Assembly: GCA_004352715.1 (NCBI GenBank)
Contig: SCFE01000030.1
Span: forward strand, 515,498-579,497
DNA length: 64,000 bases
DNA from: Hofstenia miamia
Lineage: Eukaryota; Xenacoelomorpha; Acoela
Direction: 5' to 3'
Shown: positions 22,217 to 34,597 of the stretch, in pieces
How the letters are laid out: each line of letters begins with the position of its first letter
Position numbering within the stretch: position 1 is the first letter of the stretch
Program-made: the position numbers and the translations under genes
Notes under the pieces: model-generated
Seen by the model: the letters and a program-made list of their open reading frames with translations, nothing else
Told to the model about the DNA's origin: nothing
Database searches by the model: none

Positions 22217-23691
22217 GGATCAAATTTACGTTTGCAGCAAAATTTGCCGATCAAACAGTTAAAATTTGGCTGCACATCAGTGGGGGGGTAATTTCTACCC
22301 AAAGCCAACCGGGATTGTATACTTGATTCCTAACTCTACTCGACAATGCTATTACACCAAATCAATAAATCATTGTGTTGTCTGATTTTAAGCGACTGTC
22401 CAAACTAATCACTGATAGTTTAGTTACATTGCATTGTATGCAAATACTTTAAATACATTATCAACAGAAAATTAATTACACTTGCCAAACGGTTTTCGCC
22501 AAAAAACTAGGACATCTAAATTTTTTCGTTTTCTAAATTTTTACTTTATAAATGACAAGAACGTATAATTCTTTAAATCAATAAATTAATCAAGATTCCA
22601 TACTATTATCCAAGGTGGCATACCTGATCCGAGGTGCAAAAATTTTTTTCCGTACCTGACCGTCAAAATCAATTTGGCTAAAATCGAGTACCCGATGGCC
22701 ATCGCTAATAACAGTACAACATCAAGTGTGTTGCGCAGAAATATTCAAAAAAATATTCATGTCAATTAAAATTCGGCAATTTTAAACGATTGAATGCAAT
22801 ATAGATTTACTTTTCTATCTTGTTCAAATCCAAATAAAATCAAGTCATCCAAGAGTACACATGACATTGAACTATCCAAATGTGTCAAAGCAAACTTCAG
22901 GGCAGAAAAGACCCTCACAGATTGGAGTGGAGCATCCCGGTGCAAGAATAGTGACATACAAAGCAAGAACTGAAGGCGTAATTGTAAGAGCATCAGCAAA
23001 CTGAACTAGAACCACAACCATTGGCAGTTTAATTGAAGAAAAAAAAAATATATATATATTCGCTATAACCAATATTTCGCGCCACTCTTTGTACGGAGAC
23101 CTTTTTGCCGCTAAGCGGTGTGCACTATAAATCGAAGTTGAGCATGTTATAGTTGTTAGCAGTGGCGTAGAGTGGATAATTTTGGACTAGGAGCCACCTG
23201 ATTTCATGTTAATTCAAACTTATTTCATGCACACCTATACTGATTTTGCAATGTGAAATCAACATATCTACATGGTCATTGTTATACAACATGTACATTT
23301 TCATTTTCTACATGCCCACTTCAGTGGGCCAAGTTTTGTACTATTAAATTTTAATCATTGATATCCAAAAGTTGTGGTGGTGGTTTTTGGTAAAAGTGTT
23401 GTAGCTCTAGTATATGCTAAAATCTCAAACCATCTCAATCAATAGTAATATCCATAATTCGATTTTTAGCGTTTACAAGCAACAATTTGTGCGCTTTGAT
23501 TTTCAAACCTTTCAGTATGGTGAAGCTCTGCCATGCCACTTTTCAAAATTACGGTAGAAGATTAATGTATTAGATTGACCAAGTTCATCATCTGTTCTTA
23601 TAAATAATAGCAAAAACTTGGGCATAATCTTGTAGATGAAATACTAAGCAAAATTATAGAACCGAGGATTTTGAAAAATTTTTGTCAGCAG
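22217..23691. other. upstream region of HECTD2-like gene, no certain feature
   Basis: It may contain 5' untranslated exons or the promoter. No core promoter element could be supported. An open stretch on the minus strand at 22823-22990 has plausible splice sites, but its phase does not fit exon 1. CAGTGGCGTAGAGTGG at 23161 looks like a lone hAT-type end. Confidence 0.4.
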
Positions 23692-24267
23692 TAGACTTGT
23701 CAACGCCTCGGCTCGGCTCGCCACATAGAACCGTTCAATGAGGCTCGTTTTAGCTCGATATTTTTTCAAAAAAATACTGCATTCTCAGAAATTTTTAAAT
23801 AGCTTTTCCTAATTATTTAATAAACATTTTAAAATATGATTATAAAAAGGTATATTTAATAAAAAAATAAGAAAAATCTGCATAAGCAAATTAAAAATCA
23901 GAACTATAAATTGGCTCGGCTTAATAATGGCTCGTTTTGGGCTTGTTGTATATCAAATGCTCTGCTCAAGCTCGGCTCGGCNNNNNNNNNNNNNNNNNNN
24001 NNNNNNNNNNNNNNNNNNNNNNNNNNNNNNNNNNNNNNNNNNNNNNNNNNNNNNNNNNNNNNNNNNNNNNNNNNNNNNNNNNNNNNNNNNNNNNNNNNNN
24101 NNNNNNNNNNNNNNNNNNNNNNNNNNNNNNNNNNNNNNNNNNNNNNNNNNNNNNNNNNNNNNNNNNNNNNNNNNNNNNNNNATCAAATGCTCTGCTCAAG
24201 CTCGGCTCGGCTCGGCTCAGCTCGCCTCGGTTCGGTTCGTTAGAAGCTCGGCTCATTGACAAGTCTG
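23692..24267. mobile_element. hAT-type MITE (CAGACTTG family), copy 2, with GGCTC expansion
   Basis: The ends TAGACTTGTCAACGCC and GGCTCATTGACAAGTCTG match copy 1. The interior (AGGCTCGTTTTAGCTCG, then TTTAATAAACATTT) is clearly the same sequence. The right arm has grown into repeated GGCTC units, and a 200-N gap (23982-24181) sits inside that expansion with identical 30-bp sequence on both sides. GCAGTAGA-like sequence flanks both ends, but the left terminus is altered, so the target duplication is uncertain. Confidence 0.8.
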
Positions 24268-25611
24268 CAGTAGATATGTAGTGTATTCACAAATGCATGC
24301 AATACTTGTTAATATTTCTATATAAATATTAATATAATAATATAATATAGAAAATGGAAAATAAAATATAATAGAAATAAAAAATATAATATAATATAAA
24401 TTTGTAATTATTAGGGAAAATGTATAAATATTTTATTTACAATAATTTTATCAATCTAACATAGATTTACAGATGCGCATTTTACTGCTTACCAGAAGAA
24501 ATTATTCCCAGATTTTTTTAAACAAAGAATTTTGATCTATTAAAATTTCATTCAGAAATGATTTATTTCAAATTTTGTTATATACAAACAAACTTAAACA
24601 TTTTATTTCGCAGTGAAAAAATTTTAAACAATATATTTTTGATAAAAAAGGGAACACAATATTATACACCCCTACATGGCAACTACGAGAAGAGAGTTTA
24701 CACAAAATGATTTTTTAGATGACAATCAAAATATATTTTAAGTTTTTTTCATTCAAATTATGTTATGATATTATGGAAACTCAATTTTATAAAAGCAAAG
24801 ACTTTAAATACATGCAACATTAAATAGGCCGCAGTAGAACGAATTCTAAATCAATGTGTTTTTACAAAGAGCGTAGAGTATATACAAAACATGGTTTTGA
24901 ATGTAGTATTCTCTGTTAGCCCATAGTATTTCGCAAAGAGCCCATCTCTAAATCATCCACGAAATACAATTACTTTCACTCCGTCGTTTCTAGATAGATA
25001 TTGAGCTTGTGACGTTCGTAGCAGTTGTTTAATTAATATGCAACTTTATATATTAAAAGGAATATTTAAGTCAATCACTTCAAAATATGGAAATTTGTAT
25101 TATCTTCAAATATTAAGAGTATTAGTTTAAGATTCTCTATTGGTGACGAGCCCCAAATGGCCAAAAAGAGGCGACTTCACTGGCTGTTAGTGTTACACTA
25201 TACATGTACAACTATTTCAAATGTAAATTTTTATGACTAGTTGACAAATTTCAGAAAAAATAAGACAAAGGTATTTCTTTAACCTTAAAATGGCAACGAA
25301 TTCTTCAAATTTTCTACGTTTCTGGAAAAAATACACTTTAGTACAAATTTTCAAAATTACTTTCAAGTTCCTCAATAGATGTGTTAATGACTCTGGCTCG
25401 AGATTTCAAAATTTCCTAATAAGCTTATGAATTTTTTTTAAAAATGTGGAAAATAGTATCCTTCCAAAAGAACTCCGGGTTTTTTAATGTTAAGAAGTCA
25501 GTTATTTTAGATGCAATTTCAGCAATAAATATTTCCGAAACATTTTTCAGAAATGTTTGGACATTGACAAATAAAACAGTGCAACATAATATAGTTTGGT
25601 TGTTTATAATG
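24268..25611. other. AT-rich intergenic sequence, no feature seen
   Basis: Simple AATAT-type runs at 24320-24410. No gene or element recognised. Confidence 0.4.
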
Positions 25612-25785
25612 GCGCTAAATTGAAGTTTATCTATGCCATTGTGCCAAGCCAAAATCATGGTGGATGGCAGTACTCGAGGTGCGGAGTTTTTCACTAGTAA
25701 ACACTTCGTGCAGCCCAAATGGAGGCGGCAAATCCGGGTTGGCGCTAAATCGAAAAGCACTAAATCGAGTGTATACCGTACTGTA
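25612..25785. mobile_element. pogo/Tigger-like transposon end
   Basis: Read from the right, the end CAGTACGGTATACACTCGAT is followed by TTAGTGC, TTTAGCGCC and a GC-richer block up to another TTTAGCGCC, next to a TA. This arrangement is typical of pogo/Tigger termini. No transposase frame and no second terminus were found. Confidence 0.4.
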
Positions 25786-26833
25786 TGTATATATTCGCTA
25801 ACAGAGCTCATTGAAAATTTGAAAAATTTTCGATTTTTTATAGTACATCCCATCTTTTCCAAATCCTCGATGAAACACTGGGATATTTACAAAGAGGATG
25901 TTAGATGATTAGATACTCAATATGGAGATAAAAAATAAGATTTTGTTATATTCTGAATGCTAATTTCAGTACATATTTATTATTACTATTAGAATTTTTA
26001 TTATTAATCGAATGAGCTCAATAGTGAGATTTCAGAAATTTATATTGATAATAAAAAATTTAGCGATAAAAAAAGGATACTAAATAATTTAAATCAGACA
26101 TTTTAAAAATTAGGTAACTTCAATTGTCCTAAAACTCCTCTATCTTAGGCAATCAAATTGTAAAATAACGTGTCAAATTAGGTTACTTACCCTAAAAAAA
26201 TTAAAAATTATTGTCCAAAATTTAGACGTTAATAAGTCTTTTTTTCCACTCATTTACCTTACTATATTATTACGAAATTTTTTCATGCATTTGGTGAACA
26301 TTTATCATTTGCATTTAATCAATGTATAGTTGAAAACGAATTTCCGGAAATAAAGAAAAAGTCAGAGATAACAGCTTTGTATAAAAATGGAGAACCTCTC
26401 ATTGCTAAAAATTATAGGCCATAGTAAATTATTCAAAAAATTATTGCACATTCAAATCAACCAACACCTTGAATCTGAGAATATCCTATCAGCTAAACAA
26501 TATGGCTTCAGGGCTTAACATAGTACAAGTGATGCAATAATTTCAATTACTGAAAAATATTATCAAATAAATCTAAAAATAAATCCAGTTTCATACCCCT
26601 CCTAGGTTTGAACAAGGCTTTTGAAATTTTGGCGATTAAACTTAAAAATTATGGATTTCAACAAAATTCAATTACGTTACTTATGAGTTTTTTAGAAAAT
26701 AGAAAACAGCATGTTTTAATGAATAATATGAAATGTGATAATATCAAAACCGATCGAGGAGTGCCTCAAGGCACAGTTCTAGGGCCAATTTTATTTGCAA
26801 TATATGTAAATAACATAATTAAGCATATAAATC

Positions 26834-26911
26834 ATAGTAAAATATATATAGTAAAATATATAGTAAAATATATAGTAAAATATAGTATAGTAAAATATAT
26901 ACATTTTCTAA
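26834..26911. repeat. AGTAAAATATAT minisatellite inside RT
   Basis: About five copies of a 12-14-bp unit (AGTAAAATATAT) lie between RT motif B and the position of motif C. Confidence 0.8.
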
Positions 26912-27100
26912 TGATACTTGCCTCATAAATACAGATAATAATGCATTTACGGCCACAAAAAAATTACAAAGTGATATTGAAAATCTTTCTATGTATTTCT
27001 TATCCAATCAATTAAAATTTTGAATTGAAAAAACGCAATTCATTATATTTTCGCTTAATTACGTACAAGAAAGAATTGTTCCAATAAATCAAAGTGATCA

Positions 27101-27345
27101 TGTTACATATTTAGGTGTTGATATTGACAAACATTTAAAATTTGATAAATTTCTCCTAAAAAAAAGTTACAAAAATGGCTTTTGGCGTTAGATACTTATA
27201 CCACCGTAGAAANNNNNNNNNNNNNNNNNNNNNTGTTACATATTTAGGTGTTGATATTGACAAACATTTAAAATTTGATAAATTTCTCCTAAAAAAAAGT
27301 TACAAAAATGGCTTTTGGCGTTAGATACTTATACCACCGTAGAAA
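27101..27345. repeat. 112-bp identical sequence on both sides of a 21-N gap
   Basis: 27101-27212 recurs at 27234-27345. As at 12.1 kb, this suggests unmerged contig overlap rather than a duplication. Confidence 0.85.
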
Positions 27346-27760
27346 TTTTGGTCACATTATCACGTTCAATTATTAAATGCCTTTTGTTTATCGCAATTAC
27401 ATTATTGTTCATTTTTATTTATAAATTTAAATACAAAAACCGCTATTAATTATCAAAAACTTTTAATTGGTCATTAAAAACATTAAATTTTGCACGTAAG
27501 CATGATCGTTGTTAGTGAATAGAGACGAAAGTATAATATATTATCCCCGCTATATCAATCACAATTCCATGCAGCTTAAGCATAAATATGGCCAAGAATA
27601 TCTTTCTTTTCTTGATAATTGCACGACCACATAAATTTATTTGTAGCAGTATTTTCTATCCTAGCTTTCACCGAGCTGCTTCTAATATTCGAAATGATTT
27701 AGAAAATGAGATTAGAGTAGAAAAAATTACAAAAAAAATAGAAAAAAATTAAAAATTGTA

Positions 27761-30700
27761 TTTTTAGATCGACAAAATACAATCTGAGACAAAACATGCT
27801 GAACACATTTACTGATTTTTTACACTGAGCTCACAGCATACAAAGATACATAAAGTTATAATTGTTATATATTTTATATTTAGTTTGTAGTTTAAATGTA
27901 TCTGTTAGCAAATATATTGTCTTGACTCTTGCTATTATTATTTTCATTTTTATTATTATTATTATTATTAAAATTAGGTTCGAACAGCCAAATTAAAGGA
28001 GAACTAGTGCATGCAAAAATATTTCTTGACTTCTGTTTGAGATTAAATCTAGGTATACTAATTGTAACATCTGGTGGCAAGTTTTCGATGAGCTTAAAGA
28101 TAATCAACTTGGTATTCAATATAAAGGGGAATAACCTATGAATGAAATTCTTCGTTTTAGAAGAGTTTTCCATTAAGAAATTTAATATTTATTTTAATTG
28201 GAAGTTATACTGCTTAACTCAGTAAATAATATATTTGCGTAGTTAAGGTGAATCTGACTCATAAGAACTGCATGGAAAATTTTAATTACCGACTGTGGTG
28301 GTAACTACTAGTGCCATGCTTCTAATACATACAGTTAATTTTTCTAATTATTAATAAATGTTTACTAGCACATTAGCACAATTAAGAGTTACTTCAGAAG
28401 TATGTTTTAATTTCATTAATGAGCAATTTATGCATACAAAAATATTTTTAGAATTTGCTACAATTTGAGGTTAAAGATTTCGTTGCCAAATCCATTAATA
28501 TATTATCGCTGAATATATAAATATCATCGCCATATTGATTTGAATTGCAATCTATTACATCATTTATGCCTATACATTATAATATACATCTGATTAATGC
28601 ATTTATAAACATGATTATTGGCGCAGATGCATATCAGTAAGTAGGATTCTATTAATCAGTGCGCTTCAAAAAAAGCATATATCAATTTTGTTATTTTTAA
28701 CAAATTTAATATTTTTTACTGAGAATGGCAATTACAAAATAGCATTTACCAATGCATCAAACGTGTCATAAAATTATTTGATAAGAGGTTCTAAACTGGA
28801 GAAACAGTTTAACAAGATCCACATTTAAGCTATTTTCTTTATATTTATTCTTATCAATAAATGTTAAACTACAAACACAAAACCTCATCAAATACAAAAA
28901 TTACAAAAGTGGTCTAGATTTTGGTTAAGGGTTAGGGCTAGGGTTGATTTTATAAAGCCCTAAAAACAATTTTTAAAAAAATGGAAATTTAAAAAACCAT
29001 TAAAACTATTATATTAAAATTTTCACAGACCAAATTTTTAGGAATCGAGAATATCAGAATATCAATTTTCCATTCCGAGTCCATGGACTCGAAGGGCCCT
29101 AATATATATATATATANNNNNNNNNNNNNNNNNNNNNNNNNNNNNNNNNNNNNNNNNNNNNNNNNNNNNNNNNNNNNNNNNNNNNNNNNNNNNNNNNNNN
29201 NNNNNNNNNNNNNNNNNNNNNNNNNNNNNNNNNNNNNNNNNNNNNNNNNNNNNNNNNATATATATTTAGTTTAGTACTATTTGCAAGCTATGAGTTCTCA
29301 TTATTTTGAAGTAGAGTATAACTTTAGTTTAATGTGTTTCTCCTTGAAAATTCGCGAGACTGGAATTAACAACGCGCAAGCATTGAAAACCGGATACTTT
29401 CATTTCAACATTAAATATGTAACAAAGGATTAGACATCAAGGCACAATCACAGCTGAGAAGTCATCTTCAATAATGAACCTGAAGGCGCTCTTCTAGCTA
29501 GTGCCCGCTGCTATAGAGGATATATACTCTTATAAATGTCGATTTTGAAGTACAACTTGGAATAATAAAGGAATAACTTCAAATTAGATCACAAAGTTCT
29601 TACCACTTGCGTTTTACAATAATATATATATTGCATTTTAGGAGGTTTTTCGATAACGTGAGGCAGTAATTACGTTTTATTAGCTATTTTTAAAATATAA
29701 TTCCTGAAAATCATGCTTTGGTTTGCCTCCAAATATTTGAGAGGCATATTTGATATCATTCTAGAGTCAAAGTTAATTACTCGCAATCTTAAATTCACTG
29801 AATACTAATACATCTATTGGTTCTTGATTACAATTTGGTAAAATCTGGAGATATTTTTAGAGACATTGAATTACAATTCGTTTGGACTAAGAAATATTCT
29901 TGCATTTCGTACTCCCTACGATTCTCAGCCAGTGATATAAAATATAACTATTAATGAATTTATAAGAAACAATGACGTACCATAAAAAATTAGTAATTAT
30001 TCAGCTTCGTCGAATAGCAACGTAATGGTAATGCGCAATGTAAAATATGTTTTATATTAATCTTTCCCTAATCTAATTGTTGGGAAGTTAATTCTATGTA
30101 TACGATACGTTAATGGATGTAAGTGCTCTCACCTGTGGAAGATTTATACTTTAAAAATGTATTGTGTGACAGGTGGATTTATTTGCATGAATGGTACTAA
30201 GGATGATTTGCTAAATGTATCTTCGACCAAATTAACTACAATTTCCCCTGCGCAATAGTCAACCAATATCAAATTCAATGTTAAACGCCGTTCTCTGATT
30301 TCTTGTGCAAATTAAAATTATAAAAGCCTATTAATATATCTTATTGAAATGGTAGAAAACTTAAAATTATGTGTCAAGCTCCTATGTGCTTAAATTTGAA
30401 AAAATTATAGATTTAAGTTTAGCACTAGATTATTTAAATGATTGAATTAGGAAAAAAAAATGGTTGATAAAACAAAACTTCCTATATGTGTCAAAATATA
30501 AAAATTCCATTTTAAATATTTTAAGCATTAAATGTGTTATATTTCTTATATAAAGGGGAAATTATCGCAGCCAGGTATTACATCCTGCAAATTTACTGTT
30601 TGTGATGCGACCGGGGGTGTTTCATTTTAAATACGGCCGGCTCGACTCCAATGGAAGAGTGCTGTCAGTGTGTTATATTTTCTGACCAAACCCAAGCAGC

Positions 30701-31521
30701 TTTTACCAAAACTGACGTATCTTCCAACCAAAATAAAAGCTTTCAAGATCTGATTTTTGCTTTGTTGTCTGTCATTATCGAAATGATGATAAAATGTTTT
30801 CTCAAGTAAACTACGTGAAAGAACTTGACTTCCTGATAAATTCTTAGCGATATCATGGAAGGTTATGTTCTAAAGTAAGCAGAAGCCTCATACTATAAGT
30901 ATAGTTAATATTTTGGAAAAAACCCTACGCAGACGCCTTTCTTAAGTCTATGAGCCACTGCCTCAAATCGTTACCCCATTGGTGGGAACCATTCACATTC
31001 AGCTCTAGTGTTTAAACATTTCCTTCATTTATAGTGAGCATGTTTCCGTTGCGTCTATATTACATGCATGCACAATTGTAAGTAACAGTGCTCCAAAAAT
31101 TACCTTTGATTGTTGTAGCTTGTGTTCATAAGCAGTCTCATTCTTATAAGATGAACAAAAATGCTCTGGAAAATCTTCCTTTACTAAATTGCATGGTTAC
31201 ATTCTTGATTTCGAAATTCTATAATAACGTGCAGTTCTTATCAAGTCTAAGAAGTAAAAGTGTTCTTGCTTATATTTTCAGATGATCGTTGGCATTTGGA
31301 TTTCTGTTAATGTTTCAAAAAATATCTCCTTACCAATTTTAAAAAAATGGTTAATCATTAAATAATGATTTAGAAATCACAGTGCCCAGAAATAATGATA
31401 CTCATTCTACCATCCCTGCCCCTCGCACACACTTGATTATTATAAAAATTGAGCTGGGTCTTCAGCCACTCAGAATTCTATTAGCATCACATTTATTTTC
31501 ACGCATTTTCACAAAATTTTG
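27761..31521. other. long AT-rich intergenic stretch
   Basis: Contains an ATT run (27936-27968), a TA array with N gap (29102-29265; Ns 29117-29257), a short patch of TTAGGG-like units (28924-28945) and an isolated GC-rich patch at 30605-30655. No gene or element could be identified. Confidence 0.5.
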
Positions 31522-31685
31522 AGTTAGTTTAAGACAGACGCTAGTAATTAAAAGTAGATTAAAATCTATTGTGTAACTTCATTACAATTATATATATAAA
31601 TGCACCAACAGATTTTTATGGTAAACCTGAGAACGCAGCATGACACGCGACCGTGTAATTAAATGGTAACAACCAATCACCAACA
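31522..31685 (-). repeat. 3' LTR of the Ty3/gypsy element
   Basis: It starts TGTTGGTGATTGG at 31685 on the minus strand. The far end is eroded to CTAACT instead of CCAACA. The pol reading frame stops at TGA within its first nine bases. Confidence 0.85.
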
Positions 31686-32256
31686 ACCTTTCTTTCCTAA
31701 ATGAGTGTGAAACATAAGGTCCAAAATTTGCGTTTGTTTCCTTTCGCGTACAGGTCTTTTAGTAAAGTTTTCCCTTGCAGCAGTGATATTTTTGTCTTCA
31801 TTGTCGTTCCCCATCCTTACTTCTTCTTCATAGTCATCGTAATATTTTAACTGTGAATGTCTCGGTTTCTGTAGTCTTTTAAGGTGCTGTCGATTTCTTC
31901 TAATAACAATTCCAGATGGCAATTTTATGTAGAACGATCGTGGTGTTTCTGCCACTCCTGACACAATACCTTTTGTTTTTCTACCGCTCAAAGCCATCAC
32001 CTCCTCACCAATATGCAGTGGTGGTAGAAGGCGTGCTCCCCTGTCGTAGCATTTNCAGGTGATTAATAATTGACCGGGCACATTTTGATTGTAACTTCTC
32101 CAGAACAATGAGTCTAGAGTAATAGTCAACTGCCACTATGTAATCAGCTTGCTTGAAACTAAACAAATCAAAGCCTATTTTATTCCAGGGAATGCTCGGT
32201 CTTTTATGTGCTACCATCGGCTGCTTTCTGGAGATGGAAGCCTTTTTATCCGACAT
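31677..32256 (-). pseudogene. integrase part of the Ty3/gypsy element
   Basis: 32056-32256 encodes the integrase core start: IPWNKIGFDLFSFK, then YIVAVDYYSRLIVLEKL, with the first catalytic aspartate. After the N at 32055 the reading goes directly to a C-terminal region (31677-32050) with GARLLPPLHIGEEVMALS, GIVSGVAETPRSFYIKLPSG and NRQHLKRLQ. The middle of the core with the second Asp and the Glu is absent. Confidence 0.85.
31686..31699 (-). promoter_or_regulatory. polypurine tract next to the 3' LTR
   Basis: A purine-rich run AGGAAAGAAAGGT on the minus strand directly abuts the TGTTGG start of the 3' LTR, the expected plus-strand primer site. It is also coding, within the last codons of pol. 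Confidence 0.65.
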
Positions 32257-32349
32257 GTTTCTATGTAATGTTTTATATCATCAGACATTCCAGGCCAAAA
32301 ATACAATGATTTTGCTATCAAAATCGTTTTATCATATCCAATGTGTGCT

Positions 32350-33524
32350 TCATGTAGTTTTTCTTTGATTATATGTTAGTCCTGGAGGAATTATAATGCG
32401 ATAATTTTTCATGAGGACACCATCTACTTGGTGGATTTCTTCCCTTAATTTCCAAAAAGTTTTTAGCAATGGGGGTTGCTTAAAAGTTCTTTCTGGCCAA
32501 CCTTCTTGAATGCATTGGCGTAGAATTTGGAAATCGTGATTCTTTTCAATTGTTTTCTTCAAGGTGTTGAAAATCTGTAGTAAGAGAGTCTTTGATTTCT
32601 TTAGACAACTTACGCACAGCCCAGGCAATTTCATCGTTTGTTGTTTCATTTTCATTTTGAGTGCACTTAGGGAGTTCCAGTCTTCAAAGGGCGTCTGCAG
32701 CATACATGAATTTTCCAAGGGACATATTTTACTTGGATGTCATGATACATCTGAATTTCTAGCATTAATCTTTGTACACGCGGTGTAGTAAGATGTATCG
32801 GTCTTTTGTGAAGGTTTTCTAGAGGCTTATGATCTGTGTGTATGATAATGTGTATTCCATAGATGTATTCGTGGAATTTTTTACACCCAAATACGATTAC
32901 CAGAAGTTCTTTCTCTATTTGTGAATAGTTAATTTCAATGGAGGTCAATGCACGTGCAGCAAAACCACATGGTCTTCCATCTTGTAAAAGGCAGGCTCCT
33001 AAGCCGAATCGTGATGCATCCACTTGTAATGTCGTCGTTTTGTTCTTTCGATCAAAATGTTTCAGTACTGGTTGCGTGCATAGCACTTTTTTTATTTTCT
33101 CAATTGCTTTTGTATGTTCCATTTCCCGTTTGCACTCATTGTCAGATTTCAGCAGCTGCCGCAAAGAATACGTCATGTCAGATAGGTTTGGCAAAAAGGA
33201 ACATAAGAAGTTTACCATTCCTAGGAATCTTTGTAATTTTTTCTTTGTTGAAGGAAGCGGCATTTCATTAATTACTTTTGTTTTCTCGGGATCAGCACAG
33301 AATCCTTCACGGTTAATAACAAATCCCATATACTTCACAGAGTCTTTTTTATATTGAAACTTTTTAAAGTTAAACTTAATGTTGTTTTCTTTTGCTCTTT
33401 TGAGTACGCTACTACTGTGTTATCGTGTGCTACTTCATCTTCTGTGGCAATGCATATATCGTCATGTATGACGATTACATTTGGCATGTCTCCAAATATA
33501 CTTTCAACCATTTGTTGAGCCTTA
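32350..33524 (-). pseudogene. RT and RNase H part of the Ty3/gypsy element
   Basis: 33335-33524 holds the RT catalytic region as VIVIHDDICIATE (where YVDD is usual) and HDNTVVAYSK. 32667-33338 holds MKYMGFVINREGFCADPEK, LQRFLGMVNF, and RNase H motifs LQVDASRFGLGACLLQ, INYSQIEKELL and HTDHKPLE. 32350-32718 continues toward the integrase with a decayed tether. Frameshifts occur near 33340 and 32700. Confidence 0.9.
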
Positions 33525-34541
33525 NTTACAGCGATCTGATTTCCACCATAACCAGTTAAACGACAGTTGGCTCTTTGTATCTGTTTATTGTTTACGCCTA
33601 AGCCTTTGAGATCTTTATATGAAAGCACATTGCACTGTGCGCCTGAGTCAATTTTCATATGGATTCTTCGTTTGTTAATTATAGCTATTGTTTCAATTGA
33701 TTTTGGTGGATACTCGTTTATCCTATGAGTCGTCAACATATCACAATCATATGAACTTTCTGCTTCGTCTGATGAATTCCTGTATTTGTTTTGAAGGTCG
33801 CTTACTTGGTTTACAGCTCGGATGGGTCTCTGTGGTTTAGATTTACAAACTATTGCAAAGTGATTTCTTCTACCACATTTGTTGCAATCACGGCCTACAG
33901 CTGGACAATTATTTCTTATATGAGTACGTCCACATTTTTCGCAATTAATGTTTTGAGATATTTGCATTTCAGGAGCTGTCCATTTCTGTCTTTTTCCAAT
34001 AAATCTTCTTTGTCTAATGAAGTCGATTTCGTCTGTTTCATGTTTAACATTTGCAACGTTATCTTGTAGATCGGGGGAAATTGACAAAATTTGAGCAGCA
34101 GTTTCTGCACACTTGCCAATCCCAACGGCCTTTTGCAAATCTAAATTTGGTTCCCTTAATAGTCTTTGTTGGAGATTTCCAAATGTGATGATAATTTGGT
34201 CGCGTATTAGAGACTCAGTAAGATTCTGAAAATTGCAATTTTGAGCTTATTGAAGAATGCGTCGATGCTTTCTTGTCCTTTTTTAGTGAAAGGAATTTGA
34301 ATCACTCAAAAGTTTCGTTCTTTGTCCGGATGAAATATTTCTCAAACTTTTTAATTACTACGTTGAAGTTGGTTTTGTCTTCACAAGGAGCCCATAAAAA
34401 ATTGTCGAAGATGTCGTTACAAAGGGGACCAATTGTTCGTAAAAGTAGCCCAACCTTTACAGAGTGCGATTTCGTGTCCAGTTCTGTCGCTTGTAGAAAG
34501 AGTTGAAAATTGCGATGCCAACGTATCCACTCATCCGCCAT
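33525..34541 (-). pseudogene. gag and protease part of the Ty3/gypsy element
   Basis: 34302-34541 encodes a capsid-like start (MADEWIRWHRNFQLFLQAT, then KVGLLLRTIG). After a frameshift, 33525-34138 encodes two zinc knuckles, CEKCGRTHIRNNC and CNKCGRRNHFAIVC, then a retroviral-type aspartic protease with the IDSGAQCNVL active-site motif and LTGYGGNQI. Frames are broken near 34200-34300. The coding jumps at the single N at 33525 straight from the protease-RT linker to sequence near the RT active site, so most of the RT fingers and palm are missing from the assembly or the copy. Confidence 0.85.
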
Positions 34542-34582
34542 ATTTGATGCATCAAGATTTTAAGGATTTGGTTTAAGAAATT

Positions 34583-34597
34583 CATACTCTGTCACCA
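34583..34597 (-). promoter_or_regulatory. primer binding site next to the 5' LTR
   Basis: The sequence just inside the 5' LTR reads TGGTGACAGAGTATG on the minus strand. The leading TGG fits priming by a tRNA 3' CCA. I do not assign the tRNA. Confidence 0.5.

Larger units (their letters stand above)
26270..27760 (+). mobile_element. third LINE, truncated reverse transcriptase region
   Basis: Plus-strand frames give EFPEIKKKSEITALYKNGE and KNYRP (RT fingers), LNKAFEILAIKL (motif A, decayed), DRGVPQGTVLGPILFAIYVN (motif B) and HVTYLGVDIDKHLKF (motif D/thumb), then a decayed C-terminus to about 27750. The catalytic YADD is replaced by SNDT and preceded by a minisatellite insertion, so it is dead. 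No ORF1 or endonuclease is present. A 21-N gap interrupts it. Confidence 0.8.

Noticed and set aside
22823-22990. Minus-strand open stretch (DSSMSCVLLDDLILFGFEQD) with a GTAAAT donor, possible upstream exon of gene 1
   Set aside because: It would end in phase 0, whereas exon 1 needs a donor leaving one base. No homology recognised.
25425-25862. 145-codon minus-strand open frame
   Set aside because: It runs through the pogo-like terminal sequence and matches no transposase; likely chance.
28924-28945. TTAGGG-like units
   Set aside because: Only two or three imperfect units; not a telomeric array.
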